Shown: positions 1-10,858 of the stretch, one piece after another
Position numbering within the stretch: the first letter of the stretch is position 1
How the letters are laid out: every line of letters begins with the position of its first letter
Assembly: GCA_002633005.1 (NCBI GenBank)
Contig: NMRA01000142.1
Coordinates: forward strand, 602,860-666,859
Reading direction: 5' to 3'
DNA from: Phoronis australis
Lineage: Eukaryota > Phoronida > Phoronidae
Length of the DNA stretch: 64,000 bases
Notes under the pieces: generated by a model
The model's input: only the letters and a program-made list of their open reading frames with translations
Told to the model about the DNA's origin: nothing
Databases searched by the model: none
Program-made: the position numbers and the translations under genes

Positions 1-229
1 AGTATTTACCGTCAATATGCACCGGTGTGCAGCCTTATTTCTGAGAACTTGTTATAGGCAGTGTACTGAAGTGACCAGCTAGAGGGCCAGTTTCTGATTT
101 TTGAACTTATGCTGATTGGTTGACTATTGGCCTGTACTTGATTTCTGGTGTTTACTACATCTGACATTGAAGCATCCACTTTGCAGAAATTCAATGATTG
201 GTTAATGTTCTGCTGTAGCTTCCATAGTT

Positions 230-700
230 CAGGGCTTGGAATGACCAATGACAAAAAACTCGGAAACTTTTACGGCCCAAATCATGCGCGCTACCCAGCC
301 TTGAAATGGTCGATGTGAACCTTTCCCCAACAAAAATCGGTAGCATGCATCTGCGTCTTTTTACCTCGTCCATCCACTCCCAACCCACACATTTTTGGCT
401 GCAGACTGAAGAGCCGTAGTATTTGTCGCCGCGGTTTACAATAACACGAGACGTCATTGAAAATCCCACCACGCTATCCCAGATGCCCCGGCAATGTTGA
501 CAATTTACGTTCCTCCGAAAGATAAAGAGCAACTTCCGCTTCTCGAGGTGAACGTCTGCAACGCCGCGGTAAGAAAGGAATTTGCCGCGGAAATTTTGTA
601 TCAAATCCGATTTTTTTTACGCGGAAATATAATAAAATGCGCGGACAGAACATTTGAAAAAAGCGGAAATCCGCGTTTCGGCGGAAAATTCCAAGCCCTG
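230..700. repeat. CAGGG-terminated MITE-like element, copy A
   Basis: Both ends are inverted copies of CAGGGCTTGGAAT. The element is flanked by the 6-base direct repeat ATAGTT (224-229 and 701-706), which looks like a target-site duplication. A second copy lies at 35350-35837 with its own flanking repeat. The interior holds GC-rich words (ccgcgg, gcggaaa) unlike the surrounding AT-rich DNA. ORFs inside it are not conserved between the copies, so it is read as a non-autonomous DNA transposon. CAGGG ends recall hAT elements, but hAT duplications are normally 8 bases. Confidence 0.75.
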
Positions 701-1324
701 ATAGTTACCTGCAAGCGATTGATGGAGACATTCTTAAAATAATTCACATCACAGGCCTGTCGTAGATTGCTGCAAAGTTTAGCAACCTTGCAAACAAAGT
801 TATACGATGTTTACTCTAGTTTGTTGTAAAGTGGCAGTAAATGTGTTGCAATTATGTAACTGTTTTCTAGCCAAAGTGTGACTGATCTAGCTGCATCTCA
901 GGTGCCACCAGAGGGCAGTCTGCGCTTAACTGGGAGACATACCACTAAAACTTCAGTGAGTAGACATTGTGAGTTATCTCCCTTCTTTATTGCTATCTCT
1001 CTTTTATTTTCTTTGTGTTATTTTAGTTTATTCTAATTAGTACTTTGTTTGAAATACTGTACCCTTTTGTAAAATGTATAGTTTATGTCAATTATATCTA
1101 GATATTTCTAATCTATGTAATATGTCTTCTTGCCTTGTGTACCAGATTTTTCTAATTTTCTGCTTTTGTCTTCTTTCTTGTTTTCCCTTATTGGTAAATG
1201 TCCGTGGTATTTCCTGTTGAAACCAGTACAATTTCCTTTCTTCGTGTGCACCCATATTTTGATAAAGCATTGGACAGTGTAAACATCATAATTTCCACTA
1301 TACTTGAGTGTTCACTCATTCCCA
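701..1324. other. non-coding stretch, nothing recognised
   Basis: AT-rich sequence. Short ORFs of about 60-80 codons on both strands show no domain, codon bias or splice context. Confidence 0.5.
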
Positions 1325-1628
1325 GGAGCCTGTTTCAGGAAAGTGGCTTAAGATTCAAAACAGAACTTTTGGTCTTACACTCCGCACAATTTGCGAAAAG
1401 TAATAAAATGGCAAAAAAATGCAGTCTGAGAATTTATACATAACTGCTAATTAGTATGGAGATCATTTCTTTTAAAGTATTTCTTGACTAATGCGCTCAT
1501 AACCACCTAGCTGAACCTTTATTCGTTCTGATTGGTCAGTTAAGTCGTCAATCAAAATCCTGGCGATAGGTCAACTGTGAAGTCGGATTGTAAATCTTCA
1601 GTCACTGTTCATGAAACAGAACCCAGAT
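1325..1628. repeat. MITE-like element, CTGTTTCATGAAA family, copy 1
   Basis: The left end reads ccaggagcctgtttcagga and the right end, reverse-complemented, reads atctgggttctgtttcatga, giving imperfect terminal inverted repeats. The interior (tgcagtctgagaatttatac, acataactgctaatta) is clearly related to 39696-39929 and, inverted, to 5100-5228. It is read as a short non-autonomous family. Confidence 0.55.
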
Positions 1629-1639
1629 GTTCATGAAAA

Positions 1640-1701
1640 TTCTTATTTACAGCTTATCTGTGAAGGGAATGTTCACTTCACAGATAAGCTGTAAATAAGA
1701 A
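1640..1701. repeat. perfect 26-bp inverted repeat (hairpin)
   Basis: Bases 1640-1665 are the exact reverse complement of 1676-1701, with a 10-base loop (ggaatgttca). Transcribed RNA would form an uninterrupted 26-bp stem. It starts 11 bases after the MITE-like element at 1325-1628. It may be a foldback repeat, a miRNA/endo-siRNA-type precursor or a replication-derived palindrome. Confidence 0.8.
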
Positions 1702-1865
1702 AGTAATTGAGCCAATGTGGGATCCATAGTCACTCAATGACTGTGTTGCTAGGCAGCGGTGAATCTAATTCCTTTTAATTTGACAGGTCGTTAATGAAAA
1801 GTTAACTTTTTCTACATTACATCAATGTTTGCCTATCGTGCGTAATGAAGAATTTTGTTTTGCAG

Positions 1866-2024
1866 AAAGCGCGTTCTCCCCAGTCCCAGAAAAGCTCGCC
1901 CCCACCTTCCTCGCGAAGGTCACCTCGTCATGGTCCGGTGTCTAAGGTCAAGAACTCAGGGTCAGTAGTCAAAGACAAGAAGCCTGTCTCAGCACGCGGA
2001 AAGCCGGTGCCAGTGTGGAAGTGA
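1866..2024 (+). CDS. terminal coding exon of an unidentified gene
   Basis: A good acceptor (tttgttttgcag, ending 1865) is followed by 52 open codons and TGA (2022-2024), in phase 0. Codon use is GC-richer than the surroundings and looks coding. The peptide is a basic, Ser/Pro/Lys-rich tail: an RS/SP-rich first half, then lysine-rich sequence ending in GKPVPVWK. This looks like the disordered C-terminus of a larger protein, perhaps cytoskeletal or nuclear. No upstream exon could be assigned, so the rest presumably lies before this window or in unrecognised short exons. I do not recognise the protein. Confidence 0.6.
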   Translation, partial: KARSPQSQKSSPPPSSRRSPRHGPVSKVKNSGSVVKDKKPVSARGKPVPVWK

Positions 2025-2830
2025 TTGCGATTTAAAATGTGAAGTGTCTTGTGTCATGGAAATGGTGTCATGAAGTAAGCCTAGGGTCTGTTTCATGGAA
2101 TTGGTCTTGCGTTCCCACTTCCAGTAAAATATGTATGGGAGGGGAGGGAAAGCACTTTCACTTTTTTAACCACAGGCTATATTTTTCTTTTATTTCTCAC
2201 CACCCATAATTCAATTTTCCTTTAAAAGACAACCTCCCATAACTTTTTATTTCAACTGCTGTTCCCCGCCCCCTCCCATGCACATTTTGCTGGAATGGCC
2301 CTAATTTATATTAAATTTTTAAATTTCAACTGAACTTGGTATCACATTGAGACAGTATCTGCTCAGGGGGTTGTATCTAATTGGTTGTTTTACAAGAGTG
2401 CTTCAAGGTGCTAGACATCTCCAAATATATGGTTATCTCTTGAACGTATTGGTATTTTTGTACATTATTTTGTTTTGCTAAAAAGCATTTGTCACAACTT
2501 AGTCATTAATATAAAGAGGTTAGTGGTGCGACAGTAAGAGGTGTCTCTTACGAGGTACTGTTAATGGCTGTCCTGCATTTGGCTTTGAAAGCCTCATGCG
2601 ATAATTAGTGCAAGAAAAAGCCACCTTAGGTATTAAGCAGTGGTTTGCTGGGACAAATGTCTCTGTGAAAGTAGTTACTGAACGTCATAGATCTCATTAT
2701 AATCTTGGCAAATCACTGAACATAACTGGCTACAGAAAACCTTTGGAATGTGTTGTATTTATTAAAATTGTGCTTGAGGTTATGCGATAACAATTGTACA
2801 TATTTTATTAAACTCTTTTGCATGATCCTA
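2025..2830 (+). other. probable 3' UTR of the exon at 1866-2024
   Basis: Non-coding sequence follows the stop codon directly. An ATTAAA hexamer at 2807-2812 could serve as polyadenylation signal. No other gene is seen. The UTR end is inferred only from the hexamer. Confidence 0.3.
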
Positions 2831-3896
2831 AGTTGTTTTTATCTTGTGATGACTGGCGGCCTTCATTGTAAATGACTAACATCCTACTTGCTGTAATCTA
2901 CTGGGTTAATGCCAGCTTTTAGCTCAAGATTCACTTTTTAACGCCCCAATTTGAATATCCAGGACCACCAAGTTGTATACGTTCTTAAATTTTTGGTAAA
3001 AACCATTTCGGTTTGAAATAAAAAGTCTGCTTTTAAATTCTTCCCTGCATGATGCACTAAGTGCCATAGTTACCAAAAATGGACAAAATACTGATTTATT
3101 GAGAACTAAGTGAGTGATGTGAATAAAGTTATACATAGACAAAATGCAATGAACACTGTTGATGTTAAACCCAGTTTCTGTCCTTTGGTACGCAGGTCTT
3201 GTATTAAGTTTACTGAAGCAAATGTAGCATACTTTTTTTCATTCAAATCTATGAACGGCACTCGGAAGAGTCCCTGCCCTGTAAATGAACCAGTCCTTAC
3301 TATATCTGTTTTGACTATCGTGTCTGAAAAAACTAACGTAAGTACACTTCCTGGGCGTCAACCTAAATTGATAACTGCTCACACAGCTTCAAAATGTAGT
3401 ATTTAAACAAAATAGTCTGATAATTGGCCTGTTTGCTGATTTTTGCGTTTCTACTGTCAAATGCCGCAAGCATAGACTTCGTTAATTTTTTAGCAACATC
3501 GCAGTAAATCATTTAACTAGTGCGCAATTTTCCTAAAGTTGCCAGGATGCTGAAGGTCATCACGCAAAATATTGAGGCGCCTTACACCTTGCAAGATGTA
3601 CACGTTTTCTTGTTTCTAAGGCAATTTTGGTTTGTCATTTGTCTTGCAAAGGATATCTGACATCTTAATAAATTTAGCCAGTTCCAGCTGGGGGTGAGTT
3701 GTTCCAACCACTTACTTAGTGCTTTACCTGGTTTTGATGCAGCCTGGGCTTGGCGTCTTAATCTCTGTAATCGAAACTCAACTCGAAAATCGAATATTGA
3801 CCAATTTCATATCACGCTTGGAGTAAATTTACAAATATGTACTCTAGCCATGCAGCGTGGTTGGCGGAATTTGAGTCTCGAGCCTGAACTCGGAGA
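2831..3896. other. non-coding stretch, nothing recognised
   Basis: Short ORFs on both strands (for example 3110-3406 +) have no recognisable domain, and no convincing exon boundaries were found. Confidence 0.45.
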
Positions 3897-3897
3897 T

Positions 3898-4060
3898 TAC
3901 GGTAAACTCACGGGTTAACGACATGGGCGCTTAAATTCGGAAACCCTTAGGTAAGGGGTGGGTGATTACCCAAGCAATGAGCGCTTAAAATGAACAATTG
4001 GCCAAAAGTCGGGGGTGGACGATTACCCGGGCATGGGCGTTAACTCGCGAGTTTATGGTA
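3898..4060. repeat. small MITE with about 22-bp inverted ends
   Basis: The left end (acggtaaactcacgggttaa) and the right end, reverse-complemented (accataaactcgcgagttaa), match with a few differences. The 163-bp element contains two diverged inner blocks of the type ggtggrygattaccc...atgrgcgyttaa. It has no coding capacity. Confidence 0.65.
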
Positions 4061-4931
4061 GATCATGTACCCTCGTATCAAGGTCAAGGCAGCCATTGTA
4101 CTTTAAATTTGTATGAATAGCCGTCTTCGATCGAATACTTGTACATTGACTCTAGATATCTGAACAGCAACTAAAAGTGCACAACTCCAGTAACAGCAGC
4201 ACTTGTTTTCTATCAAATAAGGTCGATTGTTTACAAGAACTGCATTTTTGTGCTAATTATCTAAATGAAAACACGAAATATTTCTACAGATTAGGAACGC
4301 GTAAGGAAGATATGATCGAAGCTGTGTTCCACTTTGTTAGCTGGACAAAAAAGAAAACTGAATCTGCGGTTAAAGTTTTAATTCAGTTTTTATTTTTTGG
4401 CGAGCTAAATGGTGACATGCAGCTTATAACCAAAGAAATGAAAGAATAAATTAAAAGGATTTTCAATTGAATACACTTTTATTTAAAAACATTAAATTTT
4501 TACAAGTAACAATATAAAATAGGTACAACAACGATGCCATCTTTTGACATGGACTACCAACAACAACAGAGAAAATAGTGAATTTGTAATAGAGATTACT
4601 TAGTTTAAAATGGCAGCTCCTCGCAAACGTTCTTAACTCGTGTAAATATTAAATATTGTCAATCCTGCAGTTCCAGAAGAAACAATAGCCAAGCAAAACA
4701 GCAAGCACAACATTTCATGTTTGCCAATAGTTTTCAAAGAAGTATACGAATTTCACCGACATTCCACTAGCTTTGCTAAAGTTATGTCAAAAACGAAGTA
4801 AATAAGAATTTCCAAATCAATAGATAATTAGTTTTAATACTTAATTTCTACAGCGAATTAGCAAGGAGGTATTATTCGTACAATCTCCTCGAAAACTATT
4901 GAGTAAAAACCCTATTTTTGGTCTAGAAAAC
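4061..4931. other. non-coding stretch, nothing recognised
   Basis: AT-rich. The + strand ORF 4177-4449 (90 codons) matches no family I know and has no supporting splice or promoter context. Confidence 0.45.
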
Positions 4932-5015
4932 GAAAACTTGATTTAAGCCACTAACGGTACATCTAGATGTAACTTTTCTTCTAGATGTACCGTTAGCGGC
5001 TTAAATCAAGTTTTC
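4932..5015. repeat. 35-bp inverted repeat (long hairpin)
   Basis: Bases 4932-4966 and 4981-5015 are reverse complements with one mismatch, separated by 14 bases. The stem includes the word gccrctaacggtacatctag. It is similar in architecture but not in sequence to the hairpin at 1640-1701. It could be a foldback element or a small-RNA precursor; no gene is visible nearby. Confidence 0.8.
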
Positions 5016-5099
5016 AACAGAAATTCGATCTTGACCTTCCACTTCACAATTATCAGCAAATCAGTTTAAAAATAAATTATTGCAGTAATGAACCCTTAC

Positions 5100-5228
5100 G
5101 TGTATATTCTCAGAGGCTAAGCCTTCAGCTCAGATGTGACCAAAGTATTTCAGTAGTTGTGTGGTGGAGCACAAGACTAAATTTATGAGTTGAGTCTTAA
5201 GACACTTTTCATGAAACAGACCTCAGAT
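5100..5228. repeat. fragment of the CTGTTTCATGAAA MITE family, inverted
   Basis: Contains gtgtatattctcagaggcta, the reverse complement of the interior of 39696-39929, and ends in cacttttcatgaaacagacc. The opposite terminus is not recognisable, so this is a partial or diverged copy. Confidence 0.45.
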
Positions 5229-6269
5229 AACAACTTTTCCTTACTCAAATGAGGACCGATTTCTAGACTAGGAAAGAGTGACGGCTGAACTGACCAATCA
5301 GAACGTAACATTTTGACACACCTTCGTTTCCAAGCCGCCATTTCACTCAACAAACGACATGTTGCCGGTTAAAACTTACTGTTTGTTTGTCGACATTTCG
5401 CAATGGGCAAAGCTTGCGATAGGTCAGTTTTTACCGCAGAAGATCACAACCCTACCACGACAAACTAACTTGTTGAGTGTGACCCAAAGCCATAATAAAC
5501 AGTCAGTTACTCCAAAATCCTCAAATAATTTGAGTAAGGAACAAATTGACATCATTTCATTACTGTAAGTGGATTTTCAGTTTGATGAGATAGGGTGAGT
5601 TTATAGCAAAATGAGAGCTGGTGATCCTCCCAGCCCATCACTCAACTGTCATTGGCATTCTTTCCAGGCAAAGTGTATATTCACACTGTAGAACTTTAGC
5701 AAAGCCTTGTACTGGTTCCCATTGTGTAGACACAACTCGCAAAAACACAAGATCAGACAAGAATTCGCGAGATATTGCTGTAGACGCATTACAAGACACA
5801 TGATCACATTTGTCAAATTCTTGCACCTATAGAACACAGCTCTGGTAGAAGGTAGAGTCCACCAGAAAACATCGAAGACCTTCAGGTGGTTATTCTTTAA
5901 ATCAATAAAATTGCAAAACAGCCTTTGACGGTGAAACAAACTGAAAACTCACTTTCGACATGTACACATATAACTAGACCTCAAGAGAACCCTTCAAGAG
6001 ATACACTTGAACAGCTTATTATCATAATTACAAGTTGATTAATCAAGTGATGCCTATCTTCCATGCCACGTCATTCTAACTACATAACATTATGAAGTCT
6101 TAATATCATTGTTACCTGCAAGTGGATATTCATGGTTTGTCTTTTGGGCTGAATTACTCAACATCAAGATATTTTTTAAATATTTGGCTTTGCCAACAAA
6201 AAACCTCCAAGACATTACCGAGGACATTTCAAAAAGTTCACCACTACTAAACACTCCTACAATCAGCCC
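5229..6269. other. non-coding stretch, no supported gene
   Basis: Several ORFs of 60-97 codons overlap on both strands. None shows a domain. 5359-5568 (+) begins with a plausible ATG but has no supporting splice context. Confidence 0.4.
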
Positions 6270-6625
6270 CAATTCCCGACATGAGACAGATGTACCCTGT
6301 TTGACTGCTTACGTGGAGTGGCTAAAGTCTACATTGCAGTTTACACACGAGTTTGCTCGTGAGAAACAAAATACAAGTGTGTCCAGACAAAAGTCATATT
6401 AAGATTTCAAATTTAAACTCGGAGCGTTTAAAGAGGGCAAATCTGGTCTTTTGTTGGTATCCACTCACTGCTAATCAGAAATTAGAGCTGGGTTGGAGAG
6501 GGCCCTATCTCGTTATTAAAAAAGATAACCAATTTTTTTTTGTATAAAATTCAAGCAGAGAGGTCTGGACCCTTGATTATCGTTCACCTGGACCACCTTA
6601 AGCCCTCAGGTGTGCAAAACTGACG
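6270..6625 (+). pseudogene. Gypsy-type retrotransposon pol, C-terminal remnant
   Basis: Three reading frames together encode the end of a Gypsy pol. One segment resembles the helix after the integrase core (VEWLKSTLQFTHEFAREKQ, then RQKSYYD in the next frame). The next is a chromodomain-like GPY/F module, with the landmark LGWRGPYLVI followed by IIVHLDHLKPSG. These elements use the module to guide integration. At least two frameshifts separate the pieces and no LTR, RT or RNase H was found, so this is an inactive fragment. Family assignment rests on the GPYLV and HLDHLKP landmarks. Confidence 0.65.
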
Positions 6626-7814
6626 ATAATTAGATGAAACTTTTAATGACTTAAATGTGACGACTAAAAACTATGTCAGGCGTGGGCGATGAGCAATTGC
6701 CAAGCCATCTCGACGAGTTCATGTGCCGTGGGGAACACGGACAAACATCCAGTGCCGCTTTTTTCAATGTACTGCACCACATATCAGTAATGTATCCGAC
6801 GCCGTGAAGAAAAGCAGGACGTAGATACATATATAGGCGTGCCTCCAGGAATATTTTTGATAAATTGTAGTGATGAATTGTGTTAACGAACTCTATATTA
6901 TTGTCTTTGGTAAATACACTATACTCTATATTATCGTAAATACTCTATATTATTGTCTATTTTAGTCAACATAATTCTTAAACATTTATCGGGTCTAATT
7001 TTCTCAGAACAATTCATGCTCGCACCCAGCCTTCAATATGACTTAATATTGAATTGCACACGTTGTGGACCTTTCAATAACAAAAGAGCGGCGGACTAAA
7101 AAAAGTATTAGAAGAGGGAGCACCACTGAATTGCAAATTTGCGCTCATTTAATGGAGTTTTGTGAGCATGCAATTTGCTTAGCACATACATTTAATGGCC
7201 GTGATCCACATTGTTTTCGAAGCCGTGTCATTCTTAATTAAAATATAAGCGTTGTTGTGCTTCCATTAATGTATAATTCAATTGTAGAAGTGTTGGCATT
7301 TTGCAACATTATATCACAATTAGTTTTCCTGTATTTTTCTGAATTGAGCTTTACTTTAAATGGTTTAAAAGTTGAAACCATATGTTTTCAAAGAATGCTT
7401 CTAAGTCATTTAAAAGCAAATCGAAACCGTTCAAATTCAAGGAGTTATACGATAGCCACCCCTACGTTGGAATAATTTGAGGGGTGGCTGTTTTAATAAG
7501 GTATAGGTGTCATTTTGAAGTGTAAACGGTCAGTTTTGCAAGTATCCACCTGTGCGATGAAAACCAGACCACTTCCGCTACGATGGTCCTATAAAACGAG
7601 TCCTAGAAAACGCTAGGCTGCTTGTAGTCATTCATTTGAAATGCAATTACCACTTTATCATGTTGAATAAGAGTAAGAAATCATGGTGCGATTGTTGTTA
7701 CTTATAAAATTAAAAATCTAACGAAGAATTGTGTTTCAGTACTTGTTATAAAATGCATCTCTTGTCGGTGCACACAGAACACAAGCATTTCAATATGTAA
7801 TTGAAATTTGTGTT
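6626..7814. other. non-coding stretch with one small hairpin
   Basis: Follows the Gypsy remnant and could hold its decayed 3' end or LTR, but no paired LTR is seen. A 10-bp perfect stem (agccacccct / aggggtggct, 7454-7463 with 7480-7489) with a 16-base loop is the only structure noted. Confidence 0.4.
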
Positions 7815-8006
7815 TTGCCTATGGAAAAATTGGTGCACGGATTCTTGGCGGCAAACGTGGCAGCTTGCCGAGCTTGGAATAGGTTCGTAAGCTGCACGAG
7901 AAAGGACTGGCGAGGCCATTCAAAGTATTCTAAGATCTGCAGTGTGCATTTTACCGTGGACTCTTACAAGGACAACATCAGGGCTAAATTCTTCCCTGAG
8001 TTGTAA
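7815..8006 (+). pseudogene. THAP zinc-finger fragment
   Basis: An ORF of 63 codons. Residues from about 18 onward read like the second half of a THAP domain: NRFVSCTRKDWRG, then SKYSKICSVHFTVDSY, where the Trp, Cys and His of the C2CH zinc site sit in the expected order. The first two cysteines and the FP motif are missing upstream in this frame. THAP domains bind DNA in P-element-type transposases and in host regulators. With no further exons, a truncated transposon-derived copy is most likely. Confidence 0.55.
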
Positions 8007-9112
8007 ATGCGTTGATTTCATATATGAGCTCTCATTTGTGGTGATATTTTTCTCAACACGAAAATCTGATTAAGATTTCGACGTTATTTTGTACAGTTAT
8101 GTCATAGGCAAATCCAAAATGGCAGACGCCGATTTCTCCCATGTCGATGATACATACATATGACGTTCTGCAGTTAAATATTTTTGCGTCTAGTACTGGC
8201 AAGCGTATGACATTGAAGATGACATGAAGTAACCATTTGTTGACATTTAACATGCATGGTTGTTCGCACAAGTCATTTGAATTAGTCAATCTTAGGCCTA
8301 CTGAGTGCAGCGGTCGGATACAGTGGACCCAGATTTAGAGAACCAGTTCCATCCACTAAGCAACGGGCCAGTTATTCAGTGATTGCCTGGTTCTCTCAAT
8401 CAGAGACCGTTATATTGGTCCAGTGCTGACACGTCATTGGTTTTCTGCTTGATTCAAGCATTTAACTTTTTGGAATTAAACTTGATTTCAATATAGTGTT
8501 CGCATGAAATGTATTATCAACAAAGAAATCATGAGTGGCAAGTTGTAAGTAAGTGTATAGGGTTTTTGGAGTAAATGGCCCCATATTCACCAATTATCTC
8601 ATTTGCCAGAATTTGCATCACATCCCGGGGGGGCGGTTAGGGGTTTAGGGAGAGACGTTGATTATTTTTGTGAAGCACAATTTATTTATTAGCATTAATG
8701 TGGCTTTTGAGTGTAATCGTCAAATGTCAGTCATTTTCTTTTAACTCAAAACTTCACGCTTTTATTATGCTTCTCATTCAAAACTATTATTGTCGATAAC
8801 ACTCACTTGATATTTAATCATTTGAGTCAAATTACATTAGTGCTAAATACAAGTACTATTAATGTTATGTAATGACAGATGGTCATTAATTCTAAACCCT
8901 GGTTCTACTGCTGCTGAGCTAAATGGGCACTTGGATGTTGGTGCTGATTCATCAACTCTCCAGAATGAGACTTAGTTAGACCACACTTCATGACGATGGT
9001 CTGAGATGTTATCAACATACAGCTGAACGATGTGTAAAATCTATAGAGCAAGCCAGCCATTTGAAGACTTGGAGATTAAGAGCTTCGAGGGCGATACAAA
9101 AAGAACGCTGGA
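8007..9112. other. non-coding stretch, nothing recognised
   Basis: No domain, RNA gene or clear repeat seen. Short ORFs only. Confidence 0.4.
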
Positions 9113-9228
9113 GTAAGAATGTTGTGTCAGTTCCTCGGCAGCTGTTAAAGACCTTGTCTTGTAAATTTTTCCCAAGAATTCAGTATGGACATTTTCTACA
9201 GATATTTCATTTTTACCATTTTAATGTG
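9113..9228. repeat. direct repeat, left copy, flanking the Tc1 fragment
   Basis: Begins taagaatgttgtgtcagttc and is nearly identical to 9609-9728. The two copies bracket the Tc1-derived block exactly. Confidence 0.75.
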
Positions 9229-9608
9229 TTATTTCATTGATTTACCGTATTCAATTTCAGCCAGTTCACGACCAAAAGGTCGACTGACGAGTGCAAGAAA
9301 AATTTTCAGAATTTAAAGCAAAGATGTAAGCAAATTTGTAACAAATTTAGAGTCAAAAAATTTTCGAGTCTGACATTAGGCACCAGACACAGATGAGTCG
9401 CCAGATCTCAACCCAATTAAGAATTCATGGCATGAACTGAAAGCCCATGTTAGAAAGCAGGTCCAGCCAACTACAAAGGCGAAGTTGGTAAGTGGAATCG
9501 AAGAACTTTTGGGCAACGGTTACCCTTGAAAAGTGCAACCCTTACATTAACTATATTTTTAAGGTTCTCCCACATATCATAGCCAACAAAGGAAATGCTT
9601 CTGGTTTA
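9229..9608 (+). pseudogene. Tc1/mariner transposase C-terminal fragment, copy 1
   Basis: Translation shows the hallmark SPDLNPI followed by SWHELKAHVRKQVQP. In Tc1-like transposases this contains the second Asp-linked PDLNPIEN(L)W block of the DDE catalytic core. It continues through a stop toward a GNASGF-type end. The same block with the same two boundaries recurs at 24732-25112 at roughly 95% identity by eye. Stops and the lack of an N-terminus make it non-functional. Confidence 0.7.
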
Positions 9609-9728
9609 AGAATGTTGTGTGTCAGTTCCTCGGCAGCTGTTAAAGACCTTGTTTTGTAAATTTTCCCAAGAATTCAGTATGGACATTTTCTACAGATATT
9701 TCATTTCTACCATTTTAATGTGTTATGC
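9609..9728. repeat. direct repeat, right copy, flanking the Tc1 fragment
   Basis: Second copy of the repeat at 9113-9228, differing by a few substitutions and a 2-base insertion (gttgtgtgtcag versus gttgtgtcag). Confidence 0.75.
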
Positions 9729-10858
9729 GACTGTTATTGTCGTCACTTCAAAATATCTTGTACTTACGATTTGTAAAAATGTTGCTCTCTGGTGCTCTTG
9801 TACAATTTTGATCTACATTAAATAGAGTATGTAGTTCTACCCAACGTCAAAGGGATCACAGGAGTGACAGGGTGTGATGAAATCCTGTAACATTTCTAGT
9901 GGCACTAAACCAGTTAAGAGGATCAGACATTTTCTCTGAATCGTATGGACATGGTGGTGACACATACCACAGGTGTCTACAGTCATGCGCACAAGTTATT
10001 TGTCCCCTACCTTGACTACAATTAATATGCTCATGATTCAAACTTAACAATCAACGTTTTGCTAATAAAACAGCTTCTCTGAAATGTGGATAATACTTAG
10101 AGCTAACAAAGGAAAAGACGGAAATCCCTAAGTAGAAGAAACTATAATGGCCTACAAGAAACTCCCTGAAACTTCTTACCAGGTCTTTCTTTTCGGTATT
10201 AATACGCAAACATAAAGCCTTACATGGTTAAATTTATAGACTACACACCTTATGTTATACAGAATTTACCTGTTCCTATTTGTCAGTTTCAGACTAAAGG
10301 CTTGGAACAAATGAATTCCGAACAGCACAGATATCATTCTGGTCACATGATTCGCCACGGTGGCAATCATGTCATAGAACCTCTAAAGGCTTTGTTTATT
10401 GACTGCTCTCGTAGTTTATATCTCAATATTTCTACATCCTCTCCTGTTGTGTTGGAAACGTTTCAGTCTCGCAAAGGTGTTGGCTTGGGTTTAATGGGAA
10501 TGCAATGCTATGCAAATTACTTAGATTCCCACTGAATTCTCACTGCAATAACTGTTTTATCACTAGAGTGAGATTTTTTTTCTCACAAATTTCAATGGCA
10601 TCTTAATTAGAATGCAGTGAGAGTCTCACCGACTTTCATGATTAGAATTTCTTAAGGTTTTTATAAGGGTACTTCTTGTTTTGTTGTTTGTATGGTGGTC
10701 AAAATTAAGTTCACATGTGGTGATTCTTCAATTCTCAGCGTACTTTGGAGTTACCCAAGTTTAGTTCACAGACGAATGGGTATTTTCAATACAAAAGTGG
10801 ACACTTGTTAATACTATATTTACTTATTAAAATGTTTTTTCAGGAATCGCAAATGATG
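9729..10858. other. mostly non-coding; one unclassified ORF
   Basis: The + strand ORF 10224-10535 (103 codons) contains a segment reminiscent of transposon-associated proteins (ICQFQTKGLEQMNSEQHRY), but I cannot name a family. The rest shows no domain. Confidence 0.35.

Noticed and set aside
5359-5568. First exon of a host gene
   Set aside because: The ATG frame is open but there is no supported donor or downstream exon.
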